Shown: positions 40,522 to 53,570 of the stretch, one piece after another | Numbering within the stretch: the stretch's first letter is position 1 | Layout of the letters: each line of letters opens with the position of its first letter | Source of the DNA: Tetrahymena elliotti 4EA | Lineage: Eukaryota; Ciliophora; Oligohymenophorea; Hymenostomatida; Tetrahymenidae | Length of the DNA stretch: 64,000 nt | Assembly: GCA_000231825.2 (NCBI GenBank) | Contig: JH720308.1 | Coordinates: forward strand, 706,483 to 770,482 | Direction of reading: 5' to 3' | Notes under the pieces: generated by a model | Database searches by the model: none | What the model was told of the DNA's origin: nothing | The model's input: only the letters and a program-made list of their open reading frames with translations | Made by a program: the position numbers and the translations under genes

Positions 40522-43500
40522 GATCATTTGTAGAATATGTGTAAACTGACTGAATACTTTTTACTTCTTTTTCATTTGATTGTATAGAATTTCCTCCATA
40601 AAATAAAAAAAACAAATAATGAGCTATAACTGTCATAATAAAAAGATAAAATTTATACTAACCCTTTTGACTTACATACCAATATACTAACTAACTTCCA
40701 AACTACATTCATTCAATACAGATAAACAAATAAATTTGTCTTGTAACATTAACTGTCTTAATTTTACTTCTAAAAAATATCCATTTAACCAATTAAAATA
40801 CTGAAAACACTATTAACTAAAAAAAAAGCTAAAACATAACTAAAAAACTCTGCCTTTTAATAATAATCTTGTTCATTTTCTCATTTATATTTTAATTTAA
40901 TGATAACCAATTTTAAAAAATTATATAAATTAACAATTATTTTTCATTTTGTTTGTAAAGAAAGCCAAAATTATTTTATAATAAAAATGTGTGTAAATTA
41001 TTAATTTAATTTCTGATCGAATTTCTTCATTTCCTCTTTTAAGCTTTTGTTGTTGATGTGGTTGAGCGAAATGAATTTGTTGATATTTTTTTGAAGCATT
41101 TACTTTTAGTTTTTTTTGAAAAAGTGATAATATTTTGCTCAAATTTAGGTTTATTAGTGCTTCTTTAATTTTTTTCCACTGATGAAAGATGCTCCTTTTT
41201 TAAATAGAAGCAATATTAACAACAGGTTTTCCCTAAGGAAAAAAAAACTATAAAATTCTTTTTCAATTAATTAATTAAAAATAAGAGAAAAATCTATTGA
41301 AATTAATATCACACTTTCTTAAAATCGGCATGAACTAGACAATAATAATTTGTTATTGTGTAATATTATTTGTTTGTAAATCTTATCATCAAGGTTTAAA
41401 ATAAGAGTGACACTAATTATCTAAAATAGGTAAAATAATAAATTTGGTTCACTATGACTTTATACCCAATACCATAAATTTTAATTTTTTATTATAAAAT
41501 TGCTGATGAATAAAGGAAGAAATAACTTATTCTAATATGTTAGGGCAATACTGTTATATTTCGAATATCATTTGTAAAAAAATTTAAAAATATCGTACTC
41601 ACTTACTTTGTTGGATTGCAAATCAATAATAAATTATTTACTTTCATGAATACTTAACTAAATAAATTTATTAATCGCTACTTTATCAATATTTATTTAT
41701 TATTTATAGATGTTTTCACCTATTTATTTAACTAACTATCTATCTACGCTCTAATCTAAGTAATTAAAGTTAATAAATTATGCTAATTCAATTAATAAAA
41801 AGTACCCACAATTTATCTAAATCAAAAGTACTATTCCATTCAATTTCATCAACCCACTAATCATTCATTCTACCCTCTAGTCCAATTTATTACAAGTATT
41901 TTATCTTGCAAACAAGCAAAAAATCAAAATCTCTTGGTTACATTTTTACTGTATTTATTTTTACACTTTTCGCTGAATTGTTGAAACTTTTTTGGATAAA
42001 TTTTTTTTTTACCAAAATGCTTTCTGTTACTTTTACAAATAATTTATCTGTTTCATACCTTACTGTTTATTGATTTAGCTGTTTCTTTTTTGGGGCATAT
42101 AAAATTTAAATTATTAGTCATAAGCAAAGCACAAGCACACACACACCCATGCACTCGAATAAGAAATAACATGTATTTCAAAATAAGACGGCTTGAATGA
42201 GAAAGTTATTGAATTTCAATTTAATCTTAATTAAATTTCAACCAAATAGATTAATTATTCTGAACATCTCTAAGATTTGATTTGAGCCATAAAAAATCTT
42301 TAAGGGACTATTTTCTGATATCCCTTACTTATCGCTTAACCTATCGTTTTATTAATTCTCGAGTCTATAATGAGAGCTTGAATTTCCAGTTAGATTCCTT
42401 TCTAGTATCATTTTAAAATTTAAAATAGCATGTAAGCAAAAAAAAAATAGATAACGAATTGAAAGCTGGTTTAGCAAAATAAAATTTCTATTAAAATTTA
42501 TTTTGTAAAAAGGCTTTGAGATATCCATGCAAAATACATCGTTTTTACTAGTATTTAAATGACTTTGTTAATAGGTATATAACTGCAAAAATGATGATGA
42601 GTAGTATTTGTTTTAAAAGTTTATGAAAACTCTATTACGTATTGTAGTTTTATTTAACCTGGTTTGGATCATATACTGATAGCAATAAATTAAGATTTTA
42701 GAGATCTACTTACCTTCTACAAACAATAACGTGAAGGAGCGGTTATTACACAATTCATCAAAAACTTACATTTTATCTTGAAATATAAGAAAAAACTTAA
42801 TTCATAATAAGCAGTTAGGGCTTAAATCAGAATTTTTTTTCTGAGCACATCTTTTAATTGAGTAACTTGGTAAAATGGGATAAATCATATCAAAATCAAG
42901 TCACATAAACTAAAACTAAATTAATACTAAGGGGGAGTACAGTTTTTGATTTTAAATATATCCTATATTTATTTTGATATAGTTGAAAAGAATTTTTTTA
43001 ATCGTAGAAAACCTTCTTCTATTTTTTATCATTTATTAAATAACTCAAGCAGCTACTTAATTCCATAATAAATGCTTATTTTTCATTTATTATCGTCATA
43101 CTTAGATATTTTACCTAAATGATGCAATTTATCTCTATTTAAGTGATGTTATATCAACCCTCCCTACAATAATTGCTTATCTTTTAAAAATTTTAGATTC
43201 ATTATGCTAAATTCCATAACACTCTTTTTATAAATAAAAACTCTGCTTGCATTTATTCATTTATTGCTACATCTTTAAAATTAGCATTTTTACATTCTAA
43301 TTTTCTTCTTTTTCAAACTAACTTATTCCTTCTTCAAAGGTGTAAACATATAGAAAAGCACAAATTGACCTTAGCTAATAAATTTTTAATAATTTTTTGA
43401 CATGCATGTTCTAACATTTCATTTTTTGATAGAACAATTAAGAAAAATTAAAAAAGTATTTAAAAAATTTGCTTGCTGATAACAAAACATGATACCAAGT

Positions 43501-46500
43501 AAAAAAAGGGTAAATTTTCTCACTTTTTATTAGAACAAATTAAGCTCGAAAATAAAATTCATAGGATAATTTGCTCTAAAAATTTTAAATACTAACAATG
43601 ACACAGAGATGCCAGCCAAATTAATAAAGAATTGAAACTCTTCATGTCAGTAAAATACTCTTTTTGGAAAATTTTTGGCTTGGTGAGGTGTTTAAGTAAA
43701 TTATCCTTTTCGTTCTTACAAGTTTATTTGTATATTTATATTGATTTCAGATCAGTCATCAGTATGATGATTACAGTGCTAATTTGTAAAGAATTAAAAG
43801 GTGAGATAGAAAGCAGCTTTTTTGATGGATAAAATAAATTCTTTCTTAAATTTTTTTTTATTAGAGTCCAATAAAATGCATCGTATTTTTATTTTTGGAT
43901 ATTTTTTCAAATTTTAACCACAATCATGCATTAAATTGATTTTTTTCTTCATTTTTTTCTAGATCAGAATAACTTATTAAACAAACTACATTAAAATAAA
44001 AGCCAAAACCTTTCTTTTAATTATATTATAATCCATCCATCTCATTTACCTTAAATTAGTAATAGAATTCAAGAAATATATTTTAACAGAAGGTAGCCTA
44101 CAACAATAGCCATTCAGTTTACTAATCCCGCTGGATCAATTTTCAAAACTTTTTTTTATTGGTAGTTCTATAAAAGAAATATTGCCTTCTATCAAAAACA
44201 CCAAAGAAAGAGCATTTCAATATTTATTGAAAATTCTAATTTCAAAAACTTAATATTATTAAAATAGATGTTTTAAAAATTTCTTTCATCTTATATAAAG
44301 GGTAGCTATTAACTAGCAGTAATACTACAAGTGTACTTAAAGCTTTTAATATATTGCATTTTAAAATGATTATAACAGATATTTGATTGTTCTTTGGGTT
44401 AAGTTGAAAATAAATAATAGTCATAATTTTTAGCTTATATGTGATTGAATATTTGAAGCAGAAAATATATAAGTCTCCGACTTGAAGCATTTATTAATTT
44501 AAAATAAAAAAGTTGAAATATTTAAGAAACTTTTATCGAAAACTAATTAAAAGGAAGAATATCCAACAAACATTTGTTAAAAAGAATTCATTCAATTCAT
44601 TCAAAATAATGGATGGTTATTTTCCTGAAATTGAAATTAGAAAAAAATATACTTAGGTTCATTTGTTTGAGAGTAAACTCAATTAACTAAATAAGTATAA
44701 AAATTTTAATTCTATTAAAACAGTTATACTACTTATAAAAAAGTCAATTTAAAACTTAAAATAGCACAAATTCTTGGATGACAAATAATTTGATTACACA
44801 CTGCTAAAATTATTTAATCCTAATCGCATCAACTTATTTTAATTGGCATTTGATCAAATTAATGATCTAATTTTGAAATAAAAAAACAAAAATAAGGCTA
44901 AATTTATTTATCACACTAAAATCTCTTAAATTTCTGGCAAATTAAAATATCATCAGGAGTAAATGTAATCCCAAATTTTACTAAACATTTCATTACTCTT
45001 CTTTTTAATTTTAAACTAATTTACCTCACCCCTTTTATTTTAAGTTACAATCCAAATCTCTAAGCTCCTTTAATTTCTTTTACCTACACAAGGTAATGGT
45101 TGATAGAATTTATGAAATTGTGTGTTACCTATCTTTTAAGTGATAGGAGACACTATATTCTTAGCCATGAAATTATCTATTGAACAATAAATGCCTTGAC
45201 ATAACGAATTACTATGAAAATCATATTAATTATAAACTTATCAACACTTGTTACATTTTTTATTAAAGAGTAGAATGATCAATTTAAATAAATTTATTTC
45301 TCCTTGCTCTATCTTTCTTGGTATAGCTGTTTTATTTATAATTATGATTAAATAACTGAAAGAATGTTTTCAATTTTGTTAAAGAAATATTAATGTTTTT
45401 TATATTTAAATGTTTCTTAAAATAACTTAATTTTTAAAGAAAAAGCTTGAAAGAAATAAAGGGATTGAATATTATTGTTTTTAAAAAAATATTCAAAAAT
45501 ATTTCATAAACCAAATTTTGTAAAAAAACTTATTTTAAAAATAAGCTGAAAATAAATATAAATGTAAGATTAAGCATAATCTGATAAGCAAAATTACATT
45601 TATTTTCAAACAAACTTCTTTCTTTAGTTTTAAAAGAAATTTTTTAATTTATTATTTTTTGATTTCATTTTGAAAAATTTTAAAGTGAAACTTATTAAAC
45701 TCCTAAATAAAAGAAGAAGATTTAAAGGTTCCTTCTTTGTAAAATTGTTTTAAAATTAAAAAGATATATACTAAAAAATATTATGAGCATTAATGATTTA
45801 CATTATTGTAGATTAATAGATTACAATTTTTCCCTTTTGGTTATAGTTAATTGACTAATAATGAGTTAATAATTGATATTTTTAAATTAAAAAATACTCT
45901 TTTAGCTATGATTAATCAAGAAAATCTAAATATTTCATAAGATATTTAAATTCTAGTATTTTGTAAGTTAAATACTGTAAAAAAATTGAAATAGAACAAA
46001 TATAGCACTGAAGTAAGTACTTTTATTGCTAACATAATGTATAAATACACACATTACAAATATTTTAGTAAAGCTAAATAAGTTAAACATAATACATATG
46101 TATTATTACCCATAAATATTAAAAAATTTGACCTCATATTTTTAAATCTAATCTTGATAAAAACTGTATTATTGTAATTTAAAAATGACCTAAAAAATAC
46201 AATTTTCTTATAGAATAACTTCTATTTTCAAGCATCTAAATGTAATACTAAAAAATACAAAATTTAAACGAATTATTTTTATATTTAAATATTATAATTC
46301 TACAAGATAGGTACTGTTATAGATTCTTTCTACTTGGTACTTTCTTATTAGATTTACATCAGTAACTAGTTTATGATCATTTCTTTTAATTCCTGAATCT
46401 TTTTCCATTCAAACCAATTAATATGTCAACTCTAAACTTACTCTTTAAAAAGTTATTAAATTGTATTTTTCACTCTAACTAAATAAAAAGAATATATGTA

Positions 46501-47385
46501 GCAAATAAAGGAAGGAATAACTAAGACCTCCTAAGAATTTAAAAAATTTATCTGTGAACCAAAAAAAATCAAAATAATACTATTTAAAACATTTTAAATT
46601 TTCAAAAATAGCTTGAAAAATATGTATTTTTTTTTAAAACTAAGTAATTAAGAATTATACATTAAAAGATTTGAACTTTTAAGTATATATAATTTGTCAC
46701 ATTAAAGAATTCATCATTTTTTTTCTATGAATACAAATACTTTTGACAAAAAAACAATGATTTACCTTATATTAATATTAATTTTTTTATTGTATTTGGA
46801 ATATTTTTGGTATTTTCATTAAAAAGTATAAAACTGATTATTTTTATTAAAATTTTAAGGTTACAAGTTGATAAGATAATATTTATGTAGAAGTTTTAGT
46901 TTTTTTGATTGTTCTATTTATTTTATTTCTTTAATAAAAAAAATAAATTACAAAATTCAACATAATTATAAAGTTAAGGTCATATTAGCGATACATTTTT
47001 ACAAATTATTGTATAAAATTTCTTTAAGTGATTATCAAATGATAATTCTTTTAAGTAAAATAATTTTTAAATTGATTCATTATTAGAACAAGAGTTATTT
47101 TATTTCAGTTTTTATAAATTTATTTAAAAACATTAAATTATTTTTTGATTAAAAATAATAATGGTGAATGAAAAAATAAGTCCATTTTTTTTATTTTTTT
47201 GAGTGAATAATATTAAATTATTTTTGAAATGAAAATCTATTTTTTTCACAAATTCACAAAATATTAAAAATATCTTTAATTAAATTATAATGAAGTTGTT
47301 TGGGACAATTTAAATTTTTAGTGTAATTAAAAAATTTTAAAGTAAATTTTAGCTAAATTAACAAAAAAGTTTGCTTGTAAAAAAA
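40522..47385. other. 6.9-kb gene-poor interval
   Basis: No confident gene on either strand. The best candidate is a coding-like minus-strand exon at 40873-41232, listed separately. A short CA run lies at about 42135-42148. Open frames at 43632-43832 and 44242-44490 have poly-AT composition and no support. No tRNA, 5S or snRNA motif is recognised. Confidence 0.5.
40873..41232 (-). CDS. possible exon of a small unknown gene
   Basis: A minus-strand frame of 119 codons follows an acceptor-like TTTTCCTTAG at 41242-41233 and ends in TGA 40875-40873. Its first 75 codons look coding, with KPVVNIASIQKRSIFHQWKK and HFAQPHQQQKLKRGNEEIRS. The last 40 codons are AT-rich and may be untranslated. A second frame over the same DNA also looks fair, so the choice of frame is not secure. 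I found no matching first exon: the ATG at 41331 gives the wrong phase. No family is recognised. Confidence 0.25.
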
Positions 47386-48519
47386 ATGTTTGAAGACTTG
47401 AAATAATTGAGTGAAATTCTAATTGTTTAATATGAGGAAAATAATTTATTTTACTATTGTACTTAAAAATCATTTGAAAGTGTTGAGGAAGCTTAAAAAT
47501 TTATTGAAAACACTGATTTTAGAGAAGAAACATTCTTATAAATTATTAGGAGAAACATTAAACCATCCGAAATTGATGGTTTGACAAAATTGATAAATTA
47601 GAATTTAAAAAAGCTTTACAAAGTAAATAATTATCATCAAGAATTTACAAATTAAATATAAAATTCTTGGAGAGCCTAAATTAAAGAATAAAATGAGCAT
47701 GATATTGATCATTTTAATGGATTAAAAACGCATTGTGATAGCTTTGAAAAAGAGAGCTTAGCAATAAATATAATTGAAAATTATCAATCTTTTTTGATAA
47801 AATTACTTTAAAGAGAGAATTTTATAGATTACCTTTATAATCCAATGAATTTCATGATAAATAATTTTAAATAATTAAAAATGAATGAACTAAAATTGCA
47901 ATTTTAATATGAAGATAGTTTGAAACCTTTTTTATACTCCAAATAAATTAAAATTATTTAAAATCTTTTTGAAAAATGTCCATCTACATTTATTGTAGAT
48001 TCCCTTGAACTAGAAATTAATTTAGCATAAGAAAATAAGAGTGATGATTCAGATCAATATTAAAATTAAAACTAAGCAATAATAGACCTAACTTATATCA
48101 ACACATCATAGGTAGCTTTAAACATAATTTTTAATGAAAAAGATGATGGTGTAGATTAATTGTTTTAAGATCTAAAACTTAAATTCAAATTTAATTTGCC
48201 ATATAAATTTCTAAAGTTGTTTGTGAATTACAATGAAAAAATGCTTGATTTTTTTATCTAATATGAAGTTTTTAACAGATAAATAATCTTTCTTGATTAA
48301 AATAGAAAGAAAATGCAGGCATATTTTATACCTAATTATTTTGATAACAGATTTAAGTTGGCTATGTCTTTGGCGCGCTTTTCCGAATATGCGTTTGATC
48401 GAATTTTATCAGAAGATTATCTAAAATGGCTACTATTATTATTTTATAAGTTTAATCTTTAAAATACACTTTAGAATAGTTTATATCAAATAATCTATGA
48501 TCTGCATTTGGATTTATGA
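47386..48519 (+). CDS. unrecognised 377-aa protein, possibly with a further exon
   Basis: Open frame of 378 codons (TGA 48517-48519) in which Gln is coded mainly by TAA/TAG. The composition is protein-like: charged helices at the N-terminus (MFEDLKQLSEIL, QSFESVEEAQKFIENT-like), a Ser/Asp/Gln linker near 225-240, and a hydrophobic helical C-terminus (FKLAMSLARFSEYAFDR, DYLKWLLLLFYKFNL). It looks all-alpha, perhaps an armadillo-like or other helical repeat, but I cannot name a family. A second coding-like stretch at 48572-48709 (EKLQLIIDHHFLEMLTKFF) lies just downstream, and no clean GT donor links the two. The annotated end may therefore be wrong. It precedes PNKP by 350 bp. Confidence 0.6.
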
Positions 48520-48871
48520 TTATCTTTTATTTTCTATGTATCAATTGACAAATTTTGTAAAATGCTTATTAGAGGGAAAAACTTTAACTCATAATAGACC
48601 ATCATTTTTTAGAGATGCTTACAAAATTTTTTGAAAATATTATATAAATCAATTAATAATTTTAAAGTTTGAATCAAACATCTTTTTCAATTTTAAAAAA
48701 TAGTATTGAGTGAGGTTGGTTGCATCAGCCTTTTAGAAATAAATATTTTTTATTTTTTATATTGACTTGAATTGTTCAAATACGCGGATACTATTTATCA
48801 GAAAGATATAAGATTTATTTGAATCAAAAAATAATAAAGTTTTAAAATCAGCAGAAAGTAGAAATAAAAAA

Positions 48872-50616
48872 ATGTCAACTAGATCTAAAAGACAAGCAGG
48901 TTTATTTATTTTTGTTTACCATTTTTATAATTATTTTGTTTTATAAAAGCTAATTAAGCTGATTTAGAGGCTCAAAAAGAGTAAAATTCATTGATTTTTT
49001 AGACGTTTGTGACAAAACATTAATTTTTAAATTTAACAGGAAAGTTCCCAAGAAGTAAGATTCTGATGAAGAAGAAGAGGAAGATAAAAAAGATAGCAAA
49101 AACACCTTTGAATACACTTGGTCTACTCACAAATCTATAGGAATAGGTCTTCCTAAAGGACATGTAGCAGATAAAGAAAAAATTGCAAGTTTTGATATGG
49201 TAAATTAATATAAAATAAATAATAGTTAATAACTCACTTTTTTAACCTTTAAGGATTACACTATCATTAGAACGAAAAGTGGTAAAAAATTCCCTTAAAA
49301 CGAGCATGATTGGTTATTATGGGATGCTAAGGTGAAAATAAAAATATAGGAACTTTATAAAGATGGTTTCACAATTGTTATTTTTTCTAACTAAGGAGGT
49401 ATTGGAAAAAATCACACAACTCATAAACAAATAAATACTAAAATAACAAATATATCCAATGAAGTATTTTTAAAAGCAATTTTGATTAAATATTCAGTAA
49501 TTTATTCTTTTAAAAGATTGGAGTCCCTATTTTTTCCCTTTATGCAACATAAGAAGACGAAAATAAAAAACCAAACAAGGGTAAAATATTTTGAAGCATT
49601 AATTAGTTAAAGTTAAAAATGTTATTTAAAAGGAATGTGGGAATACTTTATCTCAAAGATTAAAACAAAACCAACTTTTGATGCTACAAATTCTTTCTAT
49701 TGCGGTGATGCTGCAGGTAGAAAGGTACCTGTCAAGGATTTTAGTGATTCTGATTTGTAAGTTTTGATTTGCTTAATAAAAAATTAACCAACCACTTTTT
49801 TAATAATCAGAAAATTTGCTTTGAATATTGGTTTGCCTTTCTTTACTCCTGATCAATTATTCTTAGATAAGAAGGAAGATATTTCCACTACAGATTTTTT
49901 CAACCCTAAAAATCTCCCTACTTCTGGTGATTTGTTCAAATAAAAAGGAGTTCAAGCAACCTCTAATAAATAAGAAAGTAATATTTGAAAGACAAACGAA
50001 GATATATAATAGCATATTTATTGTTAAAAGTGATTATAATGATTGGATCAGCTGGTTCTGGAAAGTCCACTTTCGTTGATAACTACCTTAAAGACTATGT
50101 TAGAGTTAACAGAGTAATTCAAAATATTTTATTCAAATTCTCATAATTATTTTATAAATCTAAGGATACTTTAAAAACCATGCCAAAGTGTTTACAAGCT
50201 GCTGAAAAGGCTATTGAAGAAAAGAAAAATGTTGTTATCGATAACACTAATCCTACTGCTGAAAATCGTAAAGATTTCATCGCTTTAGCTAAAAAACACA
50301 GTAATAATTTGTTAAAACTGTTTTTAGTTGTTATAAAGTTTAAATAATTTACATTTTAAAAGAAATTTAGGTTAGAGCTTTTGACATATAGATTCCAAAG
50401 GATTTAGCATTCCATTTGGATAATTAAAGAGAAAACAACAAAAATAGAACTCACTTTTCAAAAAGAGTTGGAAAGATTCCTATTCATAAGTTCTTTAAGG
50501 ATTATTAAGCTCCTACTAAAGATGAAGGTTTTGATGAAATCGGCACAGTTAATTTTATAGCTGGTCCTTTTAAAAATGATGCTGATAGAGAGAGTTTCTT
50601 CAGCTTTACTAAATGA
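48872..50616 (+). CDS. PNKP: polynucleotide kinase 3'-phosphatase
   Basis: Ten exons: 48872-48899, 48950-48980, 49040-49199, 49254-49463, 49517-49580, 49633-49756, 49811-49977, 50031-50113, 50165-50300, 50363-50616. Every phase agrees; 418 aa. PNKP restores ligatable DNA ends by removing 3'-phosphates and phosphorylating 5'-hydroxyls. The phosphatase domain has the HAD nucleophile motif DMDYT at 72-76 (split by an intron), then KSGKKFPQNEHDWLLW, FTIVIFSNQGG, and KKPNKGMWEYF. The kinase domain has the P-loop GSAGSGKST (Lys 273), VVIDNTNPTAENR, and NQRENNKNRTHFSKRVGKIP. The FHA domain that recruits animal PNKP to XRCC1/XRCC4 is absent; the first 60 residues are a charged low-complexity leader with an RSKRQ basic start, possibly nuclear targeting. 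The next gene starts 340 bp downstream on the same strand. Confidence 0.95.
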
Positions 50617-50957
50617 TTAAATTATATAAATATCTATTATGTGTTTTATAACTATCTATATTCATACACTTAAAAGGAATATCTTCTACTTATTAAATTG
50701 TCTATTATTGAATACTAATTGTATACTAATTATTATAGATATTTTTTGTTTCTGTCAGTCTCAAAATTTTAATCAAAAGTTTATTTAATAGGGACAAAAA
50801 GCTACACAAATCAAAAAAGATAAAGCTGATTTACCATATCTGATTAAGAAGACAAAAACTTATTCACATCTTTTACATCATAAACACTTCAAAAAATTAT
50901 ATTAGTTGCTTCAGCTGAATTTTATTTTGGACAAAACTTACTTTTTACTTGCAAAAG

Positions 50958-52608
50958 ATGAATACTTAAGATCAGAAAATAGTTTAACTTGACTTAAGTT
51001 AGATTGATTTTAAATAGCAATTAAAGTGTAACAACGAAAGCGAAGGTAAAATTATCAACTAATTGAATTGAAGAAGGACTATTTAAGATGTTTATACCTT
51101 TTGAAAAGATCATTACTTATTCATTTAAAACATAGTTAATATTATAGGATTGATTGTTTATTATTTTTTTAATCAAAAGTAAATGGAGATGGAAAATCAA
51201 TAATGGATAAGAACCTGGATAATAAGACAGTAAATTTATATGATTTAGTTAAGATCAAAGTAACTCTGAATGATAACTATTACATCTTTTCAAGATATTT
51301 GATAAGTAGAATGCTGACTTTGATTTATGTAATAAAAATTATGAATATTTTCTTGAGTTGATAAATATTTGTTTGTTTATATAAAATAGATTGATAAATA
51401 AACAGCCGCTAGTATAGCAAAGTCTATCAAGAAAAAATTAGTTGAAAAAGAAGTCAAAGAAATCAACTAAAACTAGTTAGAAGAAATTCTTTTTGAAACT
51501 ATTTACTAATAAATACCCACTAACCCTGCAGGAGTTATTGGAACTTACAAAATTGTTTCTGAGTAATAAGCTTTTGTCTTTTAAATTCTATTGAGAATTT
51601 TTTAAAACTCAATTAAAATAAAGATTTTACAGAATGAGAACTCCTATTGTTATATTAATATTTGGAGCTCCTAAAATAGGAAAGTCAAATATTGCTAATT
51701 AGCTAGCTGATAAAATGAACATATCCAATGTCTTATAGACTGATATTATTTCTTGTGTTATGGAGATGATGCATGTAGGAGATTCTAATAAAAATCACTG
51801 GAAGTATTTATTTATTAATAAATTTAATTTCTTATGCAACTTAAACAATTACTAAATAAAAGTGATATCAACATAGATTAGGATGAAACAATTAAAAGAT
51901 ATGAATAAAGATGCTATTAGGTTAGAAAAGGAGCTAATACAGATATTTAGAAATGTTTATCTTAAGGTAAACCTGTAATTATTGAGGGTTCTGAGTTAAA
52001 TCCATCATTTTTTTTGAAGATCAAAAACTAAGATGACTAGATAGTTAAATCCGATTAAATCAAATAAAAACTGTATCAATATATTGAAGGTAGTATTCAT
52101 GAAAGAGATATTTTAGATGATTATTAATTAGAATAAGATTCATAAAATGTAAATTTATTTTAAAATATTTAAATCAAATTTTTAATCATTTTTTAAAAAG
52201 ATTTAACTTTTTTAACCTGAGCCATAAGAATGGGAGAGTTAAGCAGAAAAAGATAGAATAAAGTAGGCTATAGATTATTTTACAAAATTTAACTAAGGTT
52301 AGTTAGTAATAGTAGCTTTTCATCTGGTGATCAGCAAAAAGTAGCATAGATTTAATATAAATAATTAGCAAGTTATTTAAAAGATAACTGATAGTAAAGA
52401 AAGAGAAATCCAAACTGATGTACTACTAAATAAATTTTAGGCAATATAAAATCATCTTTTAGATTAGTGTTCACTTTCTTGCACTATACCCATTGATATT
52501 AATTGCTAACAACATACTCTTGATACAGTACAAAAAATTTTATTAAAAAATATTGAAAATTGGTATTACAGAACTAACAAGGCCCAAGAGAAAAAAGAAA
52601 AGCAGTGA
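50958..52608 (+). CDS. 2-phosphoglycerate-kinase-like P-loop protein (LPA1-related)
   Basis: Six exons: 50958-51045, 51180-51328, 51390-51562, 51624-51803, 51863-52148, 52201-52608; phases agree, 427 aa. The N-terminal 130 residues follow the 2PGK layout: FSRYLISRMLTLI, TAASIAKSIKKKLVE, ETIYQQI. Then comes the P-loop domain, PIVILIFGAPKIGKSNIANQ with Lys 157, followed by NVLQTDIISCVMEMM, which matches the family LQTDxIRExMR-like step. A strand near 250 (GKPVIIEGSEL) fits the second core strand. In archaea the family makes 2,3-bisphosphoglycerate; plant relatives (LPA1) affect phytic acid synthesis. The substrate here is unknown. The last 180 residues are Gln/Glu-rich with one hydrophobic strand (GQLVIVAFHLV). 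Exon 1 is inferred from phase and start context. Confidence 0.82.
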
Positions 52609-52834
52609 GTGAGAAAGAAAATTTACTCATTTTAATATAAAAATCATTTTAGAGTTTTATGTATAGTTTATATTTAGTTAATTTCTTTTATTCATTCATT
52701 ACTAAGGAAAGTTCTATAATAATAATCTTAATTAATAAATGATCAAGCAAGCAATCAATCATTAATTTATTTTTATCAAAAAATTAAAGATAATTTTAAA
52801 TTTGTATTTTTACTTACTGTTTTAGTGTTTAGCG

Positions 52835-53267
52835 ATGGATAACGAAGAAAGGAAAGATATGATTGATGCAATATAAAAAGTAAATAACATGAATTTTAAT
52901 TTTATTTCAAGCATGCGCCATACATGGATAATATTTTTAACTTATTTGAATATTTACATTTCTTTTTTATATCACATAATATCTTTAAAATAAGGATATT
53001 ACATCAGTCTGCTTTAAAAGATGCTTTGACACTAAATCTAAAAACATACACATTGGTTGCTTTGATTTGTGCTATTAAAAATATAAATTAGTTTTGAGAG
53101 ACACAACTGAGACTCTCAAAGAAATTGGATTTAATTTGAATTCTGACATCGCATATAAAGCATTTCCAGAAGAAAACCCATGGTATATAGCTTTATATGG
53201 AGGGCAATTTCTTAATATTCGTAATTATCCTACAACTTATGATTATGTAAATGATAGAAAAGGGTGA
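52835..53267 (+). CDS. small-TIM-like twin CX3C protein
   Basis: Two exons (52835-52879 and 52995-53267), phase 0, 105 aa. Cysteines at 21, 25, 37 and 41 form the twin CX3C signature (CFKRC, 11 residues, CFDLC) of the Tim8/9/10/13 chaperones. These escort hydrophobic carrier and beta-barrel precursors across the mitochondrial intermembrane space. The helix before the first motif (MDNEERKDMIDAIQK) fits. There is no cleavable presequence, as expected for MIA-imported small TIMs. Usual small TIMs are about 80-100 aa and end soon after the second helix; here about 45 residues rich in Tyr, Pro and Asn follow (FPEENPWYIALYGG). It could instead be another twin CX3C protein. The gene is convergent with PIG-V, 300 bp away. 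Confidence 0.72.
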
Positions 53268-53570
53268 TTTTGAGATGTGTAATTAAATAAGTTATTTATT
53301 TGGCTAATATTGATTCTAAAAAAATGAATTGTTGAACATTTTTATGTACGTGTATAAATATTTTGCAAGAAATTTATTGAATTAAAATGCGTTGATATTA
53401 AAAAAATTTATCTTAGATATTTAGTAAATAATTTCTAATATTCGTTTAAAAATAACAACAAATTAATTAATTAATCTATGAATCAATCAAAAGTTAATAT
53501 AAAATTATGATAGATTGTTAAAGTTATCAGATTATTAGTACTAATATAAAAATAAAGAAATACAATTACG

